Source: Pseudanabaena mucicola FACHB-723 (GTDB taxonomy: Bacteria; Cyanobacteriota; Cyanobacteriia; Pseudanabaenales; Pseudanabaenaceae). Taken from it: a stretch of 53,498 bases of DNA. The position numbers were made by a program, and so were the translations under genes. The notes beneath the pieces are model-generated. The model was not told the DNA's origin. It was given only the letters and a program-made list of their open reading frames with translations, and did no database searches. Shown piece after piece: positions 1 to 9,243 of the stretch. How positions within the stretch are numbered: position 1 is the first letter of the stretch; every line of letters begins with the position of its first letter. The stretch is taken from NCBI RefSeq assembly GCF_014696385.1, contig NZ_JACJQB010000025.1, forward strand, positions 1-53,498, given 5' to 3'.

Positions 1-61
1 CCTACGGGAAAATAGCTCGATGCCAAGCTTAATTTTTAGCTCCAAACAACAAAGACATAAG

Positions 62-106
62 AGAGAGAGGAGTCAGCTCGTATAAGCTGACTCCTCTCTC
101 TTTTTT
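62..106 (+). terminator. Rho-independent terminator of an upstream gene
   Basis: Positions 63-78 pair perfectly with 85-100 (16 bp) around a 6-nt loop, followed by a run of six T. Flanking bases 49-56 and 106-113 (CAAAGACA / TGTCTTTG) can extend the stem. No gene start lies upstream in the window, so it probably ends a gene entering from the left. A reading frame ending with TAA at 30-32 could be its last codons, but this is too short to judge. Confidence 0.8.
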
Positions 107-219
107 GTCTTTGTTTCATTCTGTGTAGATATGCCTTTTTGTTTTGTTGGAACAGCTTGTATTACAAGCTAGTATTTACTAGTAACATAAAATTTATTCT
201 AAGTTTTACTCAAGCAATT

Positions 220-711
220 ATGAAATATTGGCGATTAATTACAAGCATCATTTTGGCAACAGTAATGTTTTTAATGCCACTCTCCGCTCAAGCTGCTAGT
301 TCATCTAGCGTCACGCGCTCAATTTTAAATGAGGCAGGTGGCGAAGATTTTTCTGGAAGAAACTTGATTCGTGCTGAATTTACGAGTATTACTTTAAGGA
401 AGGCGAATTTTACTAATGCTGATCTTCGTGGGGCACTCTTTAATGGAGTTTTATTGGATGAAGTGAATTTACATGGAAGTGATTTTAGCTCTGGAATAGC
501 CTATGTTTCTAGATTTAAGGATTCTGATTTGAGCGATGCGATATTAGTTGATACAAATATGTTGCGTTCAACTTTTGACAATGTTGATGTGACAGCTGCT
601 GATTTTACTAATGCTTTGTTAGATATTCAGCAAGTAAAAAAACTCTGCTTAAATGCTTCGGGAAAAAACTCTAAAACTGGCGTTGATACTCGTGAATCTT
701 TGGGATGTTAA
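220..711 (+). CDS. Secreted pentapeptide-repeat protein, probably thylakoid lumen
   Basis: 163 residues from the ATG at 220. An earlier in-frame ATG at 139 would add 27 residues ahead of an obvious signal peptide, so the later start is preferred. Residues 1-25 are a hydrophobic signal ending in SAQAA, a typical signal peptidase I site. Pentapeptide A(D/N)LXX-type repeats follow (for example ANFTNADLRGALF and ADFTNALLD), predicting a right-handed quadrilateral beta-helix. The C-terminus (LCLNASGKN...TRESLGC) resembles the tail of cyanobacterial and plant lumenal pentapeptide proteins. Biochemical function is unknown. It converges on kaiC across a shared hairpin. Confidence 0.8.
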   Translation: MKYWRLITSIILATVMFLMPLSAQAASSSSVTRSILNEAGGEDFSGRNLIRAEFTSITLRKANFTNADLRGALFNGVLLDEVNLHGSDFSSGIAYVSRFKDSDLSDAILVDTNMLRSTFDNVDVTAADFTNALLDIQQVKKLCLNASGKNSKTGVDTRESLGC

Positions 712-720
712 ATACCAATT

Positions 721-759
721 GAATAAGAAAACGAGCGCATAGCGCTCACTTTCTTATTC
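721..759. terminator. Hairpin between convergent genes (pentapeptide gene / kaiC)
   Basis: Positions 721-738 pair with 742-759 around a 3-nt loop with two internal mismatches. A-rich and T-rich outer arms make it usable as a terminator in both directions. It overlaps the kaiC stop codon. Confidence 0.6.
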
Positions 760-2325
760 TAGAGGCTCAACCGATACTCCACGAATTATTCTGGACAATT
801 CGGATTTTTCATCAACAGAGACTCTGGTTGGTGAGCCACTGAGAATTCTTTCAAATCCTTGAAATGAATCCTTAATTTGAGCGCCTTGATCGGTGATAAT
901 ATATTCGCGAATGCGACTATCATGACGTGAACCACGCATTTTGAATACGTTAACTGCGCGGGACATTTGTCCACGAATTTCTACATATTGTAATAGGATG
1001 ATTGTGTCTGTGATTGTAGAAATATGGGACTCGGTAATTGAATGCGAACCCATGAATTGATCAGTGGTATTCGTGAATAGTCCAGTAATTTCTTCCTGTT
1101 TGACATACCCTGTTAGTCCAATCACAAATTGGCGGAATGTGTTGTTGCTTACACCTCTAGCTAAAGCGGATAAGGAGTCGATCGCAATTCGTGATGGTTT
1201 AAATGCCTCAATCTCAGATTTGATAACTTGCAGGTGATCTTCTAAGCCAGAGGACTCAGGATAAACGCAGATTATTTTGAGTAGACCTGAGCTTTCCCAC
1301 TTGTCAAAATCAGTCCCCCATGATGATGCGTTGCGTGTCAGTTGTTGGCGTGACTCTTCGTAGGCAAATAAAATTGCACGCTCACCATTTTCACAGCCAT
1401 TTTCAATAAACTTACTGACCATTAAGGTTTTTCCGGTTCCCGTTGCGCCTGTGGTTAGAATGATTGAGTCTTTGAAGTAACCTCCGCCACACATTTCATC
1501 AAGGGTTGTAATACCTGAAGAAACTCTGGTGTTGGAGGATTTTTGGGTAAGACGCATTGCGCCCAATGGGAATATATTGATCCCTTTTGTAGTCATCGTA
1601 AATGGAAATTCACCCTTCATGTGAGTAGTTCCACGCAGCTTGAGAATTTCAGCGGTACGATGGCGACGTTCTCCATCAAGAACGTTTCTGAGAATAATCA
1701 CATTGTCTGAAACAAACTCTTCTACGCCGAATCTTGCTACGGGACCGTATTCTAGTTCGCGCTCGGTAGTCATGACTGTAGTTACGCCGAGGGATTTGAG
1801 TCGAGCGACAATGCGGAAAATTTCGCGCCTAACGAGACCAAGTGAATCATATTGTTGAAATATGGCAGTCATTGAATCGATTGAGATTCGTTTGGCCTTG
1901 TATTTGATAATTGCGTATTGAATTCGCTCTATTAATGCTGATAAATCAAAATCACCAACTACTTCTTGTCCTTCGGGGTCGGGGGAAGCATCAAGGATGA
2001 ATAGTCTGCCTTGGTCAATTAGTTCCTGTAGATCCCAGTTAAAGCTATGGGCATTTTTAATGATGTCGGATGGTGACTCTTCAAAGGTCACAAATACACC
2101 ATGTTCATCTAGACCTGTGATGCCATTATAGAGAAACTGCATTGCGAGGAGAGTTTTTCCAGTACCTGATGTACCACTGACAAGAGTAGAGCGTCCCTTT
2201 GGTAATCCCCCATGGGTGATGTCGTCTAATCCCTCAATCATGGTACGTAACTTCTGGACACCTAGCTCTTGTCTTTTGATGTCGTTGGTGTTGTCGTTAT
2301 TGTTTTCAATAGATGAGCTAGTCAT
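754..2325 (-). CDS. kaiC: Circadian clock protein KaiC
   Basis: KaiC is the central oscillator enzyme: a double RecA-like (CI-CII) ATPase, autokinase and autophosphatase that forms hexamers. Starting from the ATG at 2325 (523 residues; a TTG at 2331 is also in frame), the CI P-loop GTSGTGKT is at about 51-58 with the Glu pair at 82-83. The CII P-loop GATGTGKT is at 293-300 with the Glu pair at 323-324. The phosphorylation segment SHISTITDT places the phosphosites at Ser436 and Thr437, equivalent to S431/T432 of Synechococcus elongatus. All residues expected of an active clock KaiC are present. Its start overlaps the end of kaiB by 8 nt (ATGACTAG), which indicates translational coupling. Confidence 0.98.
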   Translation of the reverse strand: MTSSSIENNNDNTNDIKRQELGVQKLRTMIEGLDDITHGGLPKGRSTLVSGTSGTGKTLLAMQFLYNGITGLDEHGVFVTFEESPSDIIKNAHSFNWDLQELIDQGRLFILDASPDPEGQEVVGDFDLSALIERIQYAIIKYKAKRISIDSMTAIFQQYDSLGLVRREIFRIVARLKSLGVTTVMTTERELEYGPVARFGVEEFVSDNVIILRNVLDGERRHRTAEILKLRGTTHMKGEFPFTMTTKGINIFPLGAMRLTQKSSNTRVSSGITTLDEMCGGGYFKDSIILTTGATGTGKTLMVSKFIENGCENGERAILFAYEESRQQLTRNASSWGTDFDKWESSGLLKIICVYPESSGLEDHLQVIKSEIEAFKPSRIAIDSLSALARGVSNNTFRQFVIGLTGYVKQEEITGLFTNTTDQFMGSHSITESHISTITDTIILLQYVEIRGQMSRAVNVFKMRGSRHDSRIREYIITDQGAQIKDSFQGFERILSGSPTRVSVDEKSELSRIIRGVSVEPLE

Positions 2326-2617
2326 TGCCAATTAATTCCTCGTATAGTAAATCTAGTCCAATTAACACTTTTTCGCGATCAGATAGATCGCCAATAATTT
2401 TCCTAACGGGAGGGGGTAAAACCTTTGCTAAGGTTGGGGTGGCTAGGATTTTATCTTCTTCAGCTAGTTGCGGGTTTTTGAGCACATCGATGACCTTTAA
2501 TGTGTAAACACCTTGAAACTCTTTCTCAAGGATATCGTTGAGCATTTTTAGTGCTCTCACCGAGTTGGGAGTATTGCCTGCGACATAGAGTTTTAGGACG
2601 TAAGTTTTACGAATCAT
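2318..2617 (-). CDS. kaiB: Circadian clock protein KaiB
   Basis: 99 residues with a thioredoxin-like fold. The [12 protein letters not shown] start, the [12 protein letters not shown] segment and the [23 protein letters not shown]-terminal half match KaiB closely, although the tail is a few residues shorter than in S. elongatus (102). KaiB is the fold-switching partner that binds phosphorylated KaiC CI, sequesters KaiA and competes with SasA. It lies 187 bp downstream of kaiA, a gap large enough for a separate kaiBC promoter as in S. elongatus, and overlaps kaiC by 8 nt. No operator in the gap could be recognised. Confidence 0.98.
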   Translation of the reverse strand: MIRKTYVLKLYVAGNTPNSVRALKMLNDILEKEFQGVYTLKVIDVLKNPQLAEEDKILATPTLAKVLPPPVRKIIGDLSDREKVLIGLDLLYEELIGND

Positions 2618-2804
2618 TTCATTAATCTTGTTTGCTTCGGCTATTTGTAGCGTATCTCTTAAACTTTGGTAAGCTCAACTCTGGTATATGTTTTTTTGCT
2701 CTGGGGTAGCATAAACAAAGTGTAGACAAAATATATGTAGACTTTCAAGCATTACGAGGGGTTAATAGAATGTAAATGTATGAATATTTGCATCTGTAGT
2801 TTGT

Positions 2805-3668
2805 TTAAGAACGTGGGATAGATCGTCGATATAGTTCGCATAGGTGAGCTATCATGTCGATAAGCGTAATGCGATAGTCTATTAAAATTTCGTCGTTTCT
2901 GCCTTCTAATCTTAACTGTTTGGCAAATTCATCCATTAGTTCCATGTGAATTTCTAGAACTTGTGAGACGGATAAATCGGCAAAAAATGATAAATTCACG
3001 AACTCGTCAATTTTCTGATTGAGATCGTCATTTTTTTCTAAAAAATATTCGAGAATAATCGATCGATATATATTTTTTAAGCGCCCGATGTATTCTTGCC
3101 TTTCTTCGGGAGTTAGATTGCGAAGGAATAATCGTGAATCTCTTTTGTAATACACTCCCAAGTACCCCAGTCTTTCGTTGAGCTTTTTCGCTAGCCTTTG
3201 TTGTTGAACGCTTAAAGATTCGGAAGCCGCGCTGTATGGAATATTGACATAAACTTGATGTCTAACTTGAGGTGAAATCTTAATGAAAGTTGCAATTGCT
3301 TGATCAATAACTGTGGGAAGATCTTGAAGTTGATCAAGACTAATACTGATGCTAGCTCTATAGAAGTCTCGATTTTCACTGGTCTCATGAGGTGGATCGA
3401 TTTTTTCGTCTAGAGCTTCTAAAACTAGTATGGTAGGCATAAAGATATTTAACCTACCGAGGTGATCGACTACAGCTTCGACATCTTTGAATATGACTAG
3501 ACAGTCTTGAACATTTTGGGTGTTTGTTAATAGGGTTACAAGTGACTCTAATTCAGAAACTACCGTGATGGTATATCGATCTTCTGGTAAAAACTTGGTG
3601 AGATTAGATTGAGTTTGGTGGACATTGGTTTCTGCCACCAAACAGCATACTTGCAGGTTGGGCAACAC
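2805..3668 (-). CDS. kaiA: Circadian clock protein KaiA (GTG start)
   Basis: 287 residues, full length compared with 284 in S. elongatus. An N-terminal pseudo-receiver domain (about 1-135) is followed by the all-helical KaiA C-terminal dimerisation and KaiC-binding domain. Diagnostic segments are ERLGYLGVYYKRD, FLRNL, VNLSFFADL, EIHMELMDEFAKQLRLEGR and LIDMIAHLCELYRRSIPR. KaiA stimulates KaiC autophosphorylation. The start is GTG at 3668: an in-frame TAG lies two codons upstream (3672-3674), so no longer ATG-initiated product is possible. No clear Shine-Dalgarno sequence is visible. It is divergent from a histidine-kinase operon across 161 bp. Confidence 0.97.
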   Translation of the reverse strand: MLPNLQVCCLVAETNVHQTQSNLTKFLPEDRYTITVVSELESLVTLLTNTQNVQDCLVIFKDVEAVVDHLGRLNIFMPTILVLEALDEKIDPPHETSENRDFYRASISISLDQLQDLPTVIDQAIATFIKISPQVRHQVYVNIPYSAASESLSVQQQRLAKKLNERLGYLGVYYKRDSRLFLRNLTPEERQEYIGRLKNIYRSIILEYFLEKNDDLNQKIDEFVNLSFFADLSVSQVLEIHMELMDEFAKQLRLEGRNDEILIDYRITLIDMIAHLCELYRRSIPRS

Positions 3669-3829
3669 AGGCTACTGGTGGTTAAAATGAATTTGGGTTT
3701 ATCTTAATCTTTATTTTCTCACTGAAATAGCTAAATTATGTGAGATTGGTGATTGTAATATGGATAAATTTACAAGTTATTAGTGGTAAAAAACACTTGA
3801 TTCATAATAACCCGTAAGGGTTTTGACGT

Positions 3830-6235
3830 ATGGACTCTCTCATCTTAAATCAGTCTTTAGAAATATATGGACAGTCGCTGGTAGCAATTTGCCGACTGCC
3901 CACTCATACTTCTGAAGCGCTAAGTATGCTTAAAAAAGGATGGTCGAGTGTGGTGGTGTTAGATCAGCATGATGTGCCACAAGGATTGTTTAACACTCAA
4001 TGTCTACTGAATTGGCAATCTGAATCTGACAATTTCACTTTTGTGGTGCCATCGCCTGATCTGGCGGATATTGATCTTGAGCCTTTGCCTGCGATCGCAG
4101 TTACGATGACGACGGCTGAATTTTTGCAAAGGATCTCCAAGTATCGGCATTCGGCAGAAACTTGGGCTTTAGTTGATGCCAATGGCAAATTTGTTGGCAT
4201 TTTGGAGGTAAGCGGCTTATTACGGACATTAGTCCAGACTGAGCTAGCCCAAGTGCCTACGGCCGCCTCATTATTGTTGCCACTGATCTATCAATTGCCT
4301 ATGCCTGTGATGGTTAGTGATTGCCATGGTGCGATTGTGGGGATGAACTCTTCATGGCGCAATAGTCTTTATGAGAGTCTGTCAGTTAAATCGGACGCAG
4401 ACATAGCCCATACAAATGAGGCATTGAGTGATCACGATATTAATTCTCAAACTGATGCATCGTCAGTAATTGAGTCAAACTTACCAGTCACCCATCAATT
4501 TTGTACTACGGATGGCGCATCTTTTACTTGGCAAGTAATTAATGTGTCTTTACAGGGAAGTCTTGCAGGCTTGGAATTGGCGATTGCCTATGATATTACG
4601 GCTCAAAAAAATCTTGCTCAAGAATTATCGGGACTCAGTCGGGTAAAGGATGAATTTTTAACCTGCATCAACCATGAATTGAAAACGCCTTTAACTTCGG
4701 TAATTGGCATTGCTAGTTTGTTGAGCAACAGTACATTTGGCGCATTGAACGACCGCCAAAGTCGCTATGTGAAAATGATTCACCAAAGTGGTCGGCAACT
4801 AGTCTCTATTATTGATAATATTTTTGATCTTGCCAAAGCTGAGTCAGGACAGTTAGAACTCTATCCTGAAATTATTTCTGTTAGAGAGGTCTGTCAAAAA
4901 AGTATTCAACAAGTTAAAAAGTTGGTGCAGCAAGATTCTACGATTTTTCGTAATTATCATTTTGAAGAGGGCTGGGAGCTGGATATTCAGCTAGATATTG
5001 ATCCAACGGTGCAGACGGTCTATGCGGATGAAACGAGACTACAGCAAATGTTGGTTAATTTGCTCTCTAATGCATTTAAATTTAGTTTCTTACCATCGGA
5101 GTTAGTGGATGATTTGCCATCAGTATCTCCACAAATAGGAATTACTGCCAAATGGTGGGAGGGCTGGCTAGCTCTGACGGTATGGGATCAAGGCATTGGC
5201 ATTCCCGAAGAAAAACAATGTTTGGTATTTCAAAAGTTTCAGCAGATTGAAAGCGTCCTGACACGAAGGTTTGAGGGTACTGGCTCAAGCTTATTGTTAA
5301 CTAGACATTTAGCTCGATTGCATGGAGGTGATATTACCTTTGTGTCGCAGGTGGATGTGGGGAGTCAGTTTACGATTTTGTTGCCACCTGAGCAGGGTAA
5401 GTTGGAGATTCTTTCTGGGAACATGGAGCGGCGGGCTGATCTCAGTCATAACCACTTGGTGTTGGTTGTTGAAACATCGACGGATGTGGTTGAGACTTTG
5501 AAGACTATCCTTGCGGATTTTGATTATCAGGTCATAGTTGCGCGATCTGGTCCTGAAGCTTTAGAAAAGGCAAGGCGATTACAGCCTTGTTTAATTTTAT
5601 TGAGTCCAGATGTACCTATGTTATCTGGCTGGGATGTTTTAGCTTTGTTGAAGGGTGATCCTGTAACGCAGATGCTGCGCGTGGTGATGATGAAACATGT
5701 CGATGAACCTAAAATCACTTCACATCAAGCTGATGGAATTTTACTTAAACCCATTAATAAAGAGGCCTTGGGTTCTTTATTACCCAGCTATGTACCTGCC
5801 CCTAAATCCCTTAAATGTTTGTATTTAAATCAAACTTTGGAAGAACCTGCAATTGATTTGTTGCAGGATCTTGGTCATTGTTTATTGGAAGCTGAAGACT
5901 TGTCTCAAGGTGAGGCTTTATCTAAAATTTGGCAACCAGATTTATTATTATTGAATGGCGATCATCAAGACTTGTTAAAAAATTTAGAAGATATCAGTCA
6001 TTTGGACATACTGTCGAGCTTACCAATTCTAATTATTACCAAATCAGCAATTGTGGAAATTAATTGGTTGCGAAATCAATTTTCTAATTTGAATTTATAT
6101 GATTGTTTAGGGTTAGACTTAGATAACTTAGATACTGCTAGGGCTGAGATTCTGTTGATTTTACATCAGTCAATTACTGAGGCTATGCGTTTTGGGTTAC
6201 CTCATTTTGATTTAGGAAGTGTTGACCAACTATGA
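3830..6235 (+). CDS. Hybrid sensor histidine kinase with CBS-like, PAS and degenerate receiver domains
   Basis: 801 residues, no membrane segment, probably cytoplasmic. Order: a CBS-pair-like region (about 1-135; SSVVVLDQHDVPQGLF and WALVDANGKFVGILE), a PAS-like domain (about 150-265), a HisKA dimerisation domain with H box HELKTP (phospho-acceptor His282), a HATPase_c domain (N box NLLSNAFKFS, G1 DQGIGIP), then two receiver-like domains (about 540-655 and 660-790). In the first receiver the acidic pair is VVETS and the phospho-Asp position reads LLSPDVP, so the usual Asp is Ser. The G2 box is GTGSSL rather than GTGLGL. The receivers are therefore probably non-phosphorylatable pseudo-receivers. 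An AAGGG about 10 nt upstream is a plausible ribosome site. It is the first gene of a tight operon divergent from kaiA. Confidence 0.9.
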   Translation: MDSLILNQSLEIYGQSLVAICRLPTHTSEALSMLKKGWSSVVVLDQHDVPQGLFNTQCLLNWQSESDNFTFVVPSPDLADIDLEPLPAIAVTMTTAEFLQRISKYRHSAETWALVDANGKFVGILEVSGLLRTLVQTELAQVPTAASLLLPLIYQLPMPVMVSDCHGAIVGMNSSWRNSLYESLSVKSDADIAHTNEALSDHDINSQTDASSVIESNLPVTHQFCTTDGASFTWQVINVSLQGSLAGLELAIAYDITAQKNLAQELSGLSRVKDEFLTCINHELKTPLTSVIGIASLLSNSTFGALNDRQSRYVKMIHQSGRQLVSIIDNIFDLAKAESGQLELYPEIISVREVCQKSIQQVKKLVQQDSTIFRNYHFEEGWELDIQLDIDPTVQTVYADETRLQQMLVNLLSNAFKFSFLPSELVDDLPSVSPQIGITAKWWEGWLALTVWDQGIGIPEEKQCLVFQKFQQIESVLTRRFEGTGSSLLLTRHLARLHGGDITFVSQVDVGSQFTILLPPEQGKLEILSGNMERRADLSHNHLVLVVETSTDVVETLKTILADFDYQVIVARSGPEALEKARRLQPCLILLSPDVPMLSGWDVLALLKGDPVTQMLRVVMMKHVDEPKITSHQADGILLKPINKEALGSLLPSYVPAPKSLKCLYLNQTLEEPAIDLLQDLGHCLLEAEDLSQGEALSKIWQPDLLLLNGDHQDLLKNLEDISHLDILSSLPILIITKSAIVEINWLRNQFSNLNLYDCLGLDLDNLDTARAEILLILHQSITEAMRFGLPHFDLGSVDQL

Positions 6236-9200
6236 GTCAAGTCGATAGGCCATTGAATCACGGTATTGAGACTGAGACGGTGATCCAAGTTGGGCTATCG
6301 AATCACAGCATGACCAATAATCTGGAGCAGGCAGTTCATGTTGGGGTTATGTACTCTTTAAGTCACCATTTAAATTTTGGTGATTTGCTTGCTAAAGAAG
6401 CTACTTTGATGGCAATTGATGAGATTAATCAATTGGGTGGGGTGCTAGGTCGAGAAATTAAGCCAATTGTGGTTGATGTTGATAGTAGTGATCAGAATGT
6501 TACTGGGCAAGTGCGAAGTTTATTACATGAACTAGAGGTTAAAAATCTATTTGGTTGTGGGCAATCTTCTTGGCGAAAAAGCATTATTCCTATTTTAGAG
6601 AACTGTCAAGCTCAGCTTTGGTATCCCTATAGTTATGAAGGTTTAGAATGCTCTAATAATATTTTTTATACAGGGGCTTGTCCTAATCAAATTGTCCAAC
6701 CTGCGATTAATTGGTTGTTGCAAAATAAAGGTACTCACCTTTATTTGATTGGCTCGAATGGGATTTATTCCCGCTCAGTGAATAAGATTATTCGTGGTCA
6801 GATTAAGCATCAGCATAGTTTATTAATTTCTGAAGACTATTTGCATGGTTTTGGCGATGATTATCAAAAAATTATTAATAACATTAAGCAAGTAGCCCCA
6901 TCTGCTGTTGTCAGTACCCTATCGACAGCAAATTCAATTGATTTTTTGCGTCAATATGCTGAAGCGGGCATCAAAGCCTCAGATATTCCTGTGCTGTCTT
7001 TTCGGTTTACTGATGTGGAGCTGCAACACCTTTGCCAAGCTATTAAACCTAATTTAATTGCAGGTCATCTTGCTAGTGCTAACTATTTTCAAGGTTTAGA
7101 CACTCCGCATAATCAATATTTTGTGCGTAAAACCTTTGCTCGCTTTGGAGAACGGAAATTACCCTTCCCAGCGCTTAATGCTTTGTTTCAGGCAGCATAT
7201 AGTCAGGTGTATTTGTGGAAACAGGCTGTCGAAACGGCACAAACTTTTGATGTGGTGGCTGTGAGGCAGGCGATGGAGGGACAGAGTTTTATGTCGCCTG
7301 CGGGAAAAATTGATTGCGATCGCAATCATCATGTGTGGAATGCTTGTCGAATTGCGGAAATTAGTCCTCAAGGTCGGCTTGACATTATTTATAGTAGTGA
7401 GCCGATTAAGCCCATGCCTTGGTTGGGGGCAGAGGATCTTGACCCAAATATGTCAACTGTGGTTTTAGAAATGTTGGCGGATATTCCGCAAGATATCCAG
7501 CATAGTCGGCAAGTCCAAAGAGAGTCACAGGATTTGGAGTCGATGATTAATGAATTGCTGGGACGGGGACAGGGTAAGGGACGTAATCAACTTGCGCCAG
7601 AAATTACGCGCTCTTTGATGTCGAAGTTGTTTAACTCTAATCAGCGATTGCTGAAAACTCAGGCAGACTTGCTGAATATGGAGTCGGCTTTGCGTGATGC
7701 CAATGAGCTGTTAGAGCAGAGGATCGAGCAGCGTACATTGCAGTTACAGAAAACGGTTAAACGTTTGCAAAATGAGGCTGCCGAAAGACAACAGGCAGAA
7801 AGTCTATTGCGCGAAAGTCAGCAAAGATTTTCTGCGATCGCAGATAACATTCCGGGGGTAGTCTATCGCGCTGTCTTACATCCCGACGGGGAAGTGTCGA
7901 TGCCTTACCTCAGCCCACGTACTCAGGAAATTTTTGGTATATCTGTTGAGGAGTTTTCCGAATATCTGGAATGGGTGTTTGATATGGCGCATCCTGAGGA
8001 TCGGGCTGAACTAAATAAAATGGTGCAGAAGTCGGCAGAAGAACTGACTTTTTTTGAATATGAATACCGCGTGTCTAGCCTGTTTGAAAAAGTGAAATGG
8101 GTGCGAATCATCTCGCAACCCCACCGCCAAGATAATGGTGATACAGTTTGGGATGGTGTAATTATTGATATCAGTCATCAGAAGCAAACTGAAGAATCTT
8201 TGCGCCAAGCTGAAGAAAAATATCGCAGTATCTTTGAGCAAGCCATTGAGGGGATTTTTCAAGCTCAACCCGATGGTTGTTACATTAATGCCAACCCTGC
8301 ACTGGCAAAAATATATGGCTATCAAAAACCGATAGACTTGCTGACGAGCGTTGCCGCAGATCCCTATCGTTTATTTGTAGACCCTCAACTCTATCAAGAA
8401 TTTATTGAGCAACTTGCGGCGGATGGCTCGGTTACCAGTTTTGAAGCTTTAGTTTACAAGAGCGATCGCAATATTATCTGGATTTTGATTAATGCTAAGG
8501 CAAATTACGATCTACAGGGTCATTTTATTTCCTACGAAGGTTTAGTCCAAGATATTACGGAGCGTAAACAAGCAGAACAGGCTCTCAAGGCTGAGCAAGA
8601 AAAATCCGAAAATTTACTGCTGAATATTTTGCCAAAAGCGATTGTGAAACAACTAAAACTAGGACACAATACCATCGCATCGCGATCGGATAATGTCACG
8701 ATTTTGTTTGCGGATATTGTTGATTTCACGGCGCTATCGACGCAGGTTTCTGCGAATGAATTAGTGACTATGCTCAACGAAATATTTTCTTCATTTGATT
8801 TACTAGCGGATCAGTTCGGTCTAGAAAAAATCAAAACGATTGGTGATGCCTATATGGTCGTTGGTGGGTTGCCGACAGCAAGACCTGACCATGCTGAAGC
8901 GATCGCCGATATGGCAATCGCGATGCAACGGTCGATTGCCAATTTTAAGCGTGGTGATGACAAGGCTTTTCGTTTAAGAATTGGCATCAATACAGGTACG
9001 GTGGTGGCGGGGGTGATTGGAATTCGGAAATTTATTTATGATATTTGGGGGGATGCAGTGAATATTGCTAGTCGGATGGAATCCCATGGTTTAGCAGGCG
9101 GGATTCAAGTTACAGAGACAACCTATGAATTGCTCAAGGATAAATATTCTTTTTGGCATCGTGGCAAAGTCATGATTAAAGGCAGGGGGGAAATGGATAC

Positions 9201-9243
9201 CTATATACTGCTGGATAAAAATCTCAATACATCCGAATCATGA
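6232..9243 (+). CDS. Urea/amide-binding-protein-like domain fused to PAS-PAS-adenylate cyclase
   Basis: 1003 residues. Residues about 35-400 match UrtA/FmdD-type type I periplasmic-binding proteins (GVMYSLS, INQLGGVLGREI, LWYPYSYEGLECSNNIFYTGA, PNQIVQPAINWLL, NHHVWNACRI), yet there is no signal peptide or transmembrane helix, so the domain should be cytoplasmic. A coiled coil (about 460-525), two PAS domains (about 533-650 and 664-785) and a class III cyclase domain (about 815-1000) follow. Cyclase residues visible: metal-binding Asp828 (FADIVDF) and Asp872 (TIGDAYM), adenine-selecting Lys868 and Asp937 (YDIWGD), transition-state Asn944 and Arg948. This predicts an active adenylate (not guanylate) cyclase. 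The gene starts inside the stop codon of the kinase gene (ATGA) and ends with ATGA into pheA. A urea- or amide-regulated cAMP signal is inference. Confidence 0.9.
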   Translation: MSQVDRPLNHGIETETVIQVGLSNHSMTNNLEQAVHVGVMYSLSHHLNFGDLLAKEATLMAIDEINQLGGVLGREIKPIVVDVDSSDQNVTGQVRSLLHELEVKNLFGCGQSSWRKSIIPILENCQAQLWYPYSYEGLECSNNIFYTGACPNQIVQPAINWLLQNKGTHLYLIGSNGIYSRSVNKIIRGQIKHQHSLLISEDYLHGFGDDYQKIINNIKQVAPSAVVSTLSTANSIDFLRQYAEAGIKASDIPVLSFRFTDVELQHLCQAIKPNLIAGHLASANYFQGLDTPHNQYFVRKTFARFGERKLPFPALNALFQAAYSQVYLWKQAVETAQTFDVVAVRQAMEGQSFMSPAGKIDCDRNHHVWNACRIAEISPQGRLDIIYSSEPIKPMPWLGAEDLDPNMSTVVLEMLADIPQDIQHSRQVQRESQDLESMINELLGRGQGKGRNQLAPEITRSLMSKLFNSNQRLLKTQADLLNMESALRDANELLEQRIEQRTLQLQKTVKRLQNEAAERQQAESLLRESQQRFSAIADNIPGVVYRAVLHPDGEVSMPYLSPRTQEIFGISVEEFSEYLEWVFDMAHPEDRAELNKMVQKSAEELTFFEYEYRVSSLFEKVKWVRIISQPHRQDNGDTVWDGVIIDISHQKQTEESLRQAEEKYRSIFEQAIEGIFQAQPDGCYINANPALAKIYGYQKPIDLLTSVAADPYRLFVDPQLYQEFIEQLAADGSVTSFEALVYKSDRNIIWILINAKANYDLQGHFISYEGLVQDITERKQAEQALKAEQEKSENLLLNILPKAIVKQLKLGHNTIASRSDNVTILFADIVDFTALSTQVSANELVTMLNEIFSSFDLLADQFGLEKIKTIGDAYMVVGGLPTARPDHAEAIADMAIAMQRSIANFKRGDDKAFRLRIGINTGTVVAGVIGIRKFIYDIWGDAVNIASRMESHGLAGGIQVTETTYELLKDKYSFWHRGKVMIKGRGEMDTYILLDKNLNTSES

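Noticed and set aside
8011-8325. 104-codon minus-strand frame inside the cyclase gene
   Set aside because: It lies opposite well-conserved PAS domains and has no start context.
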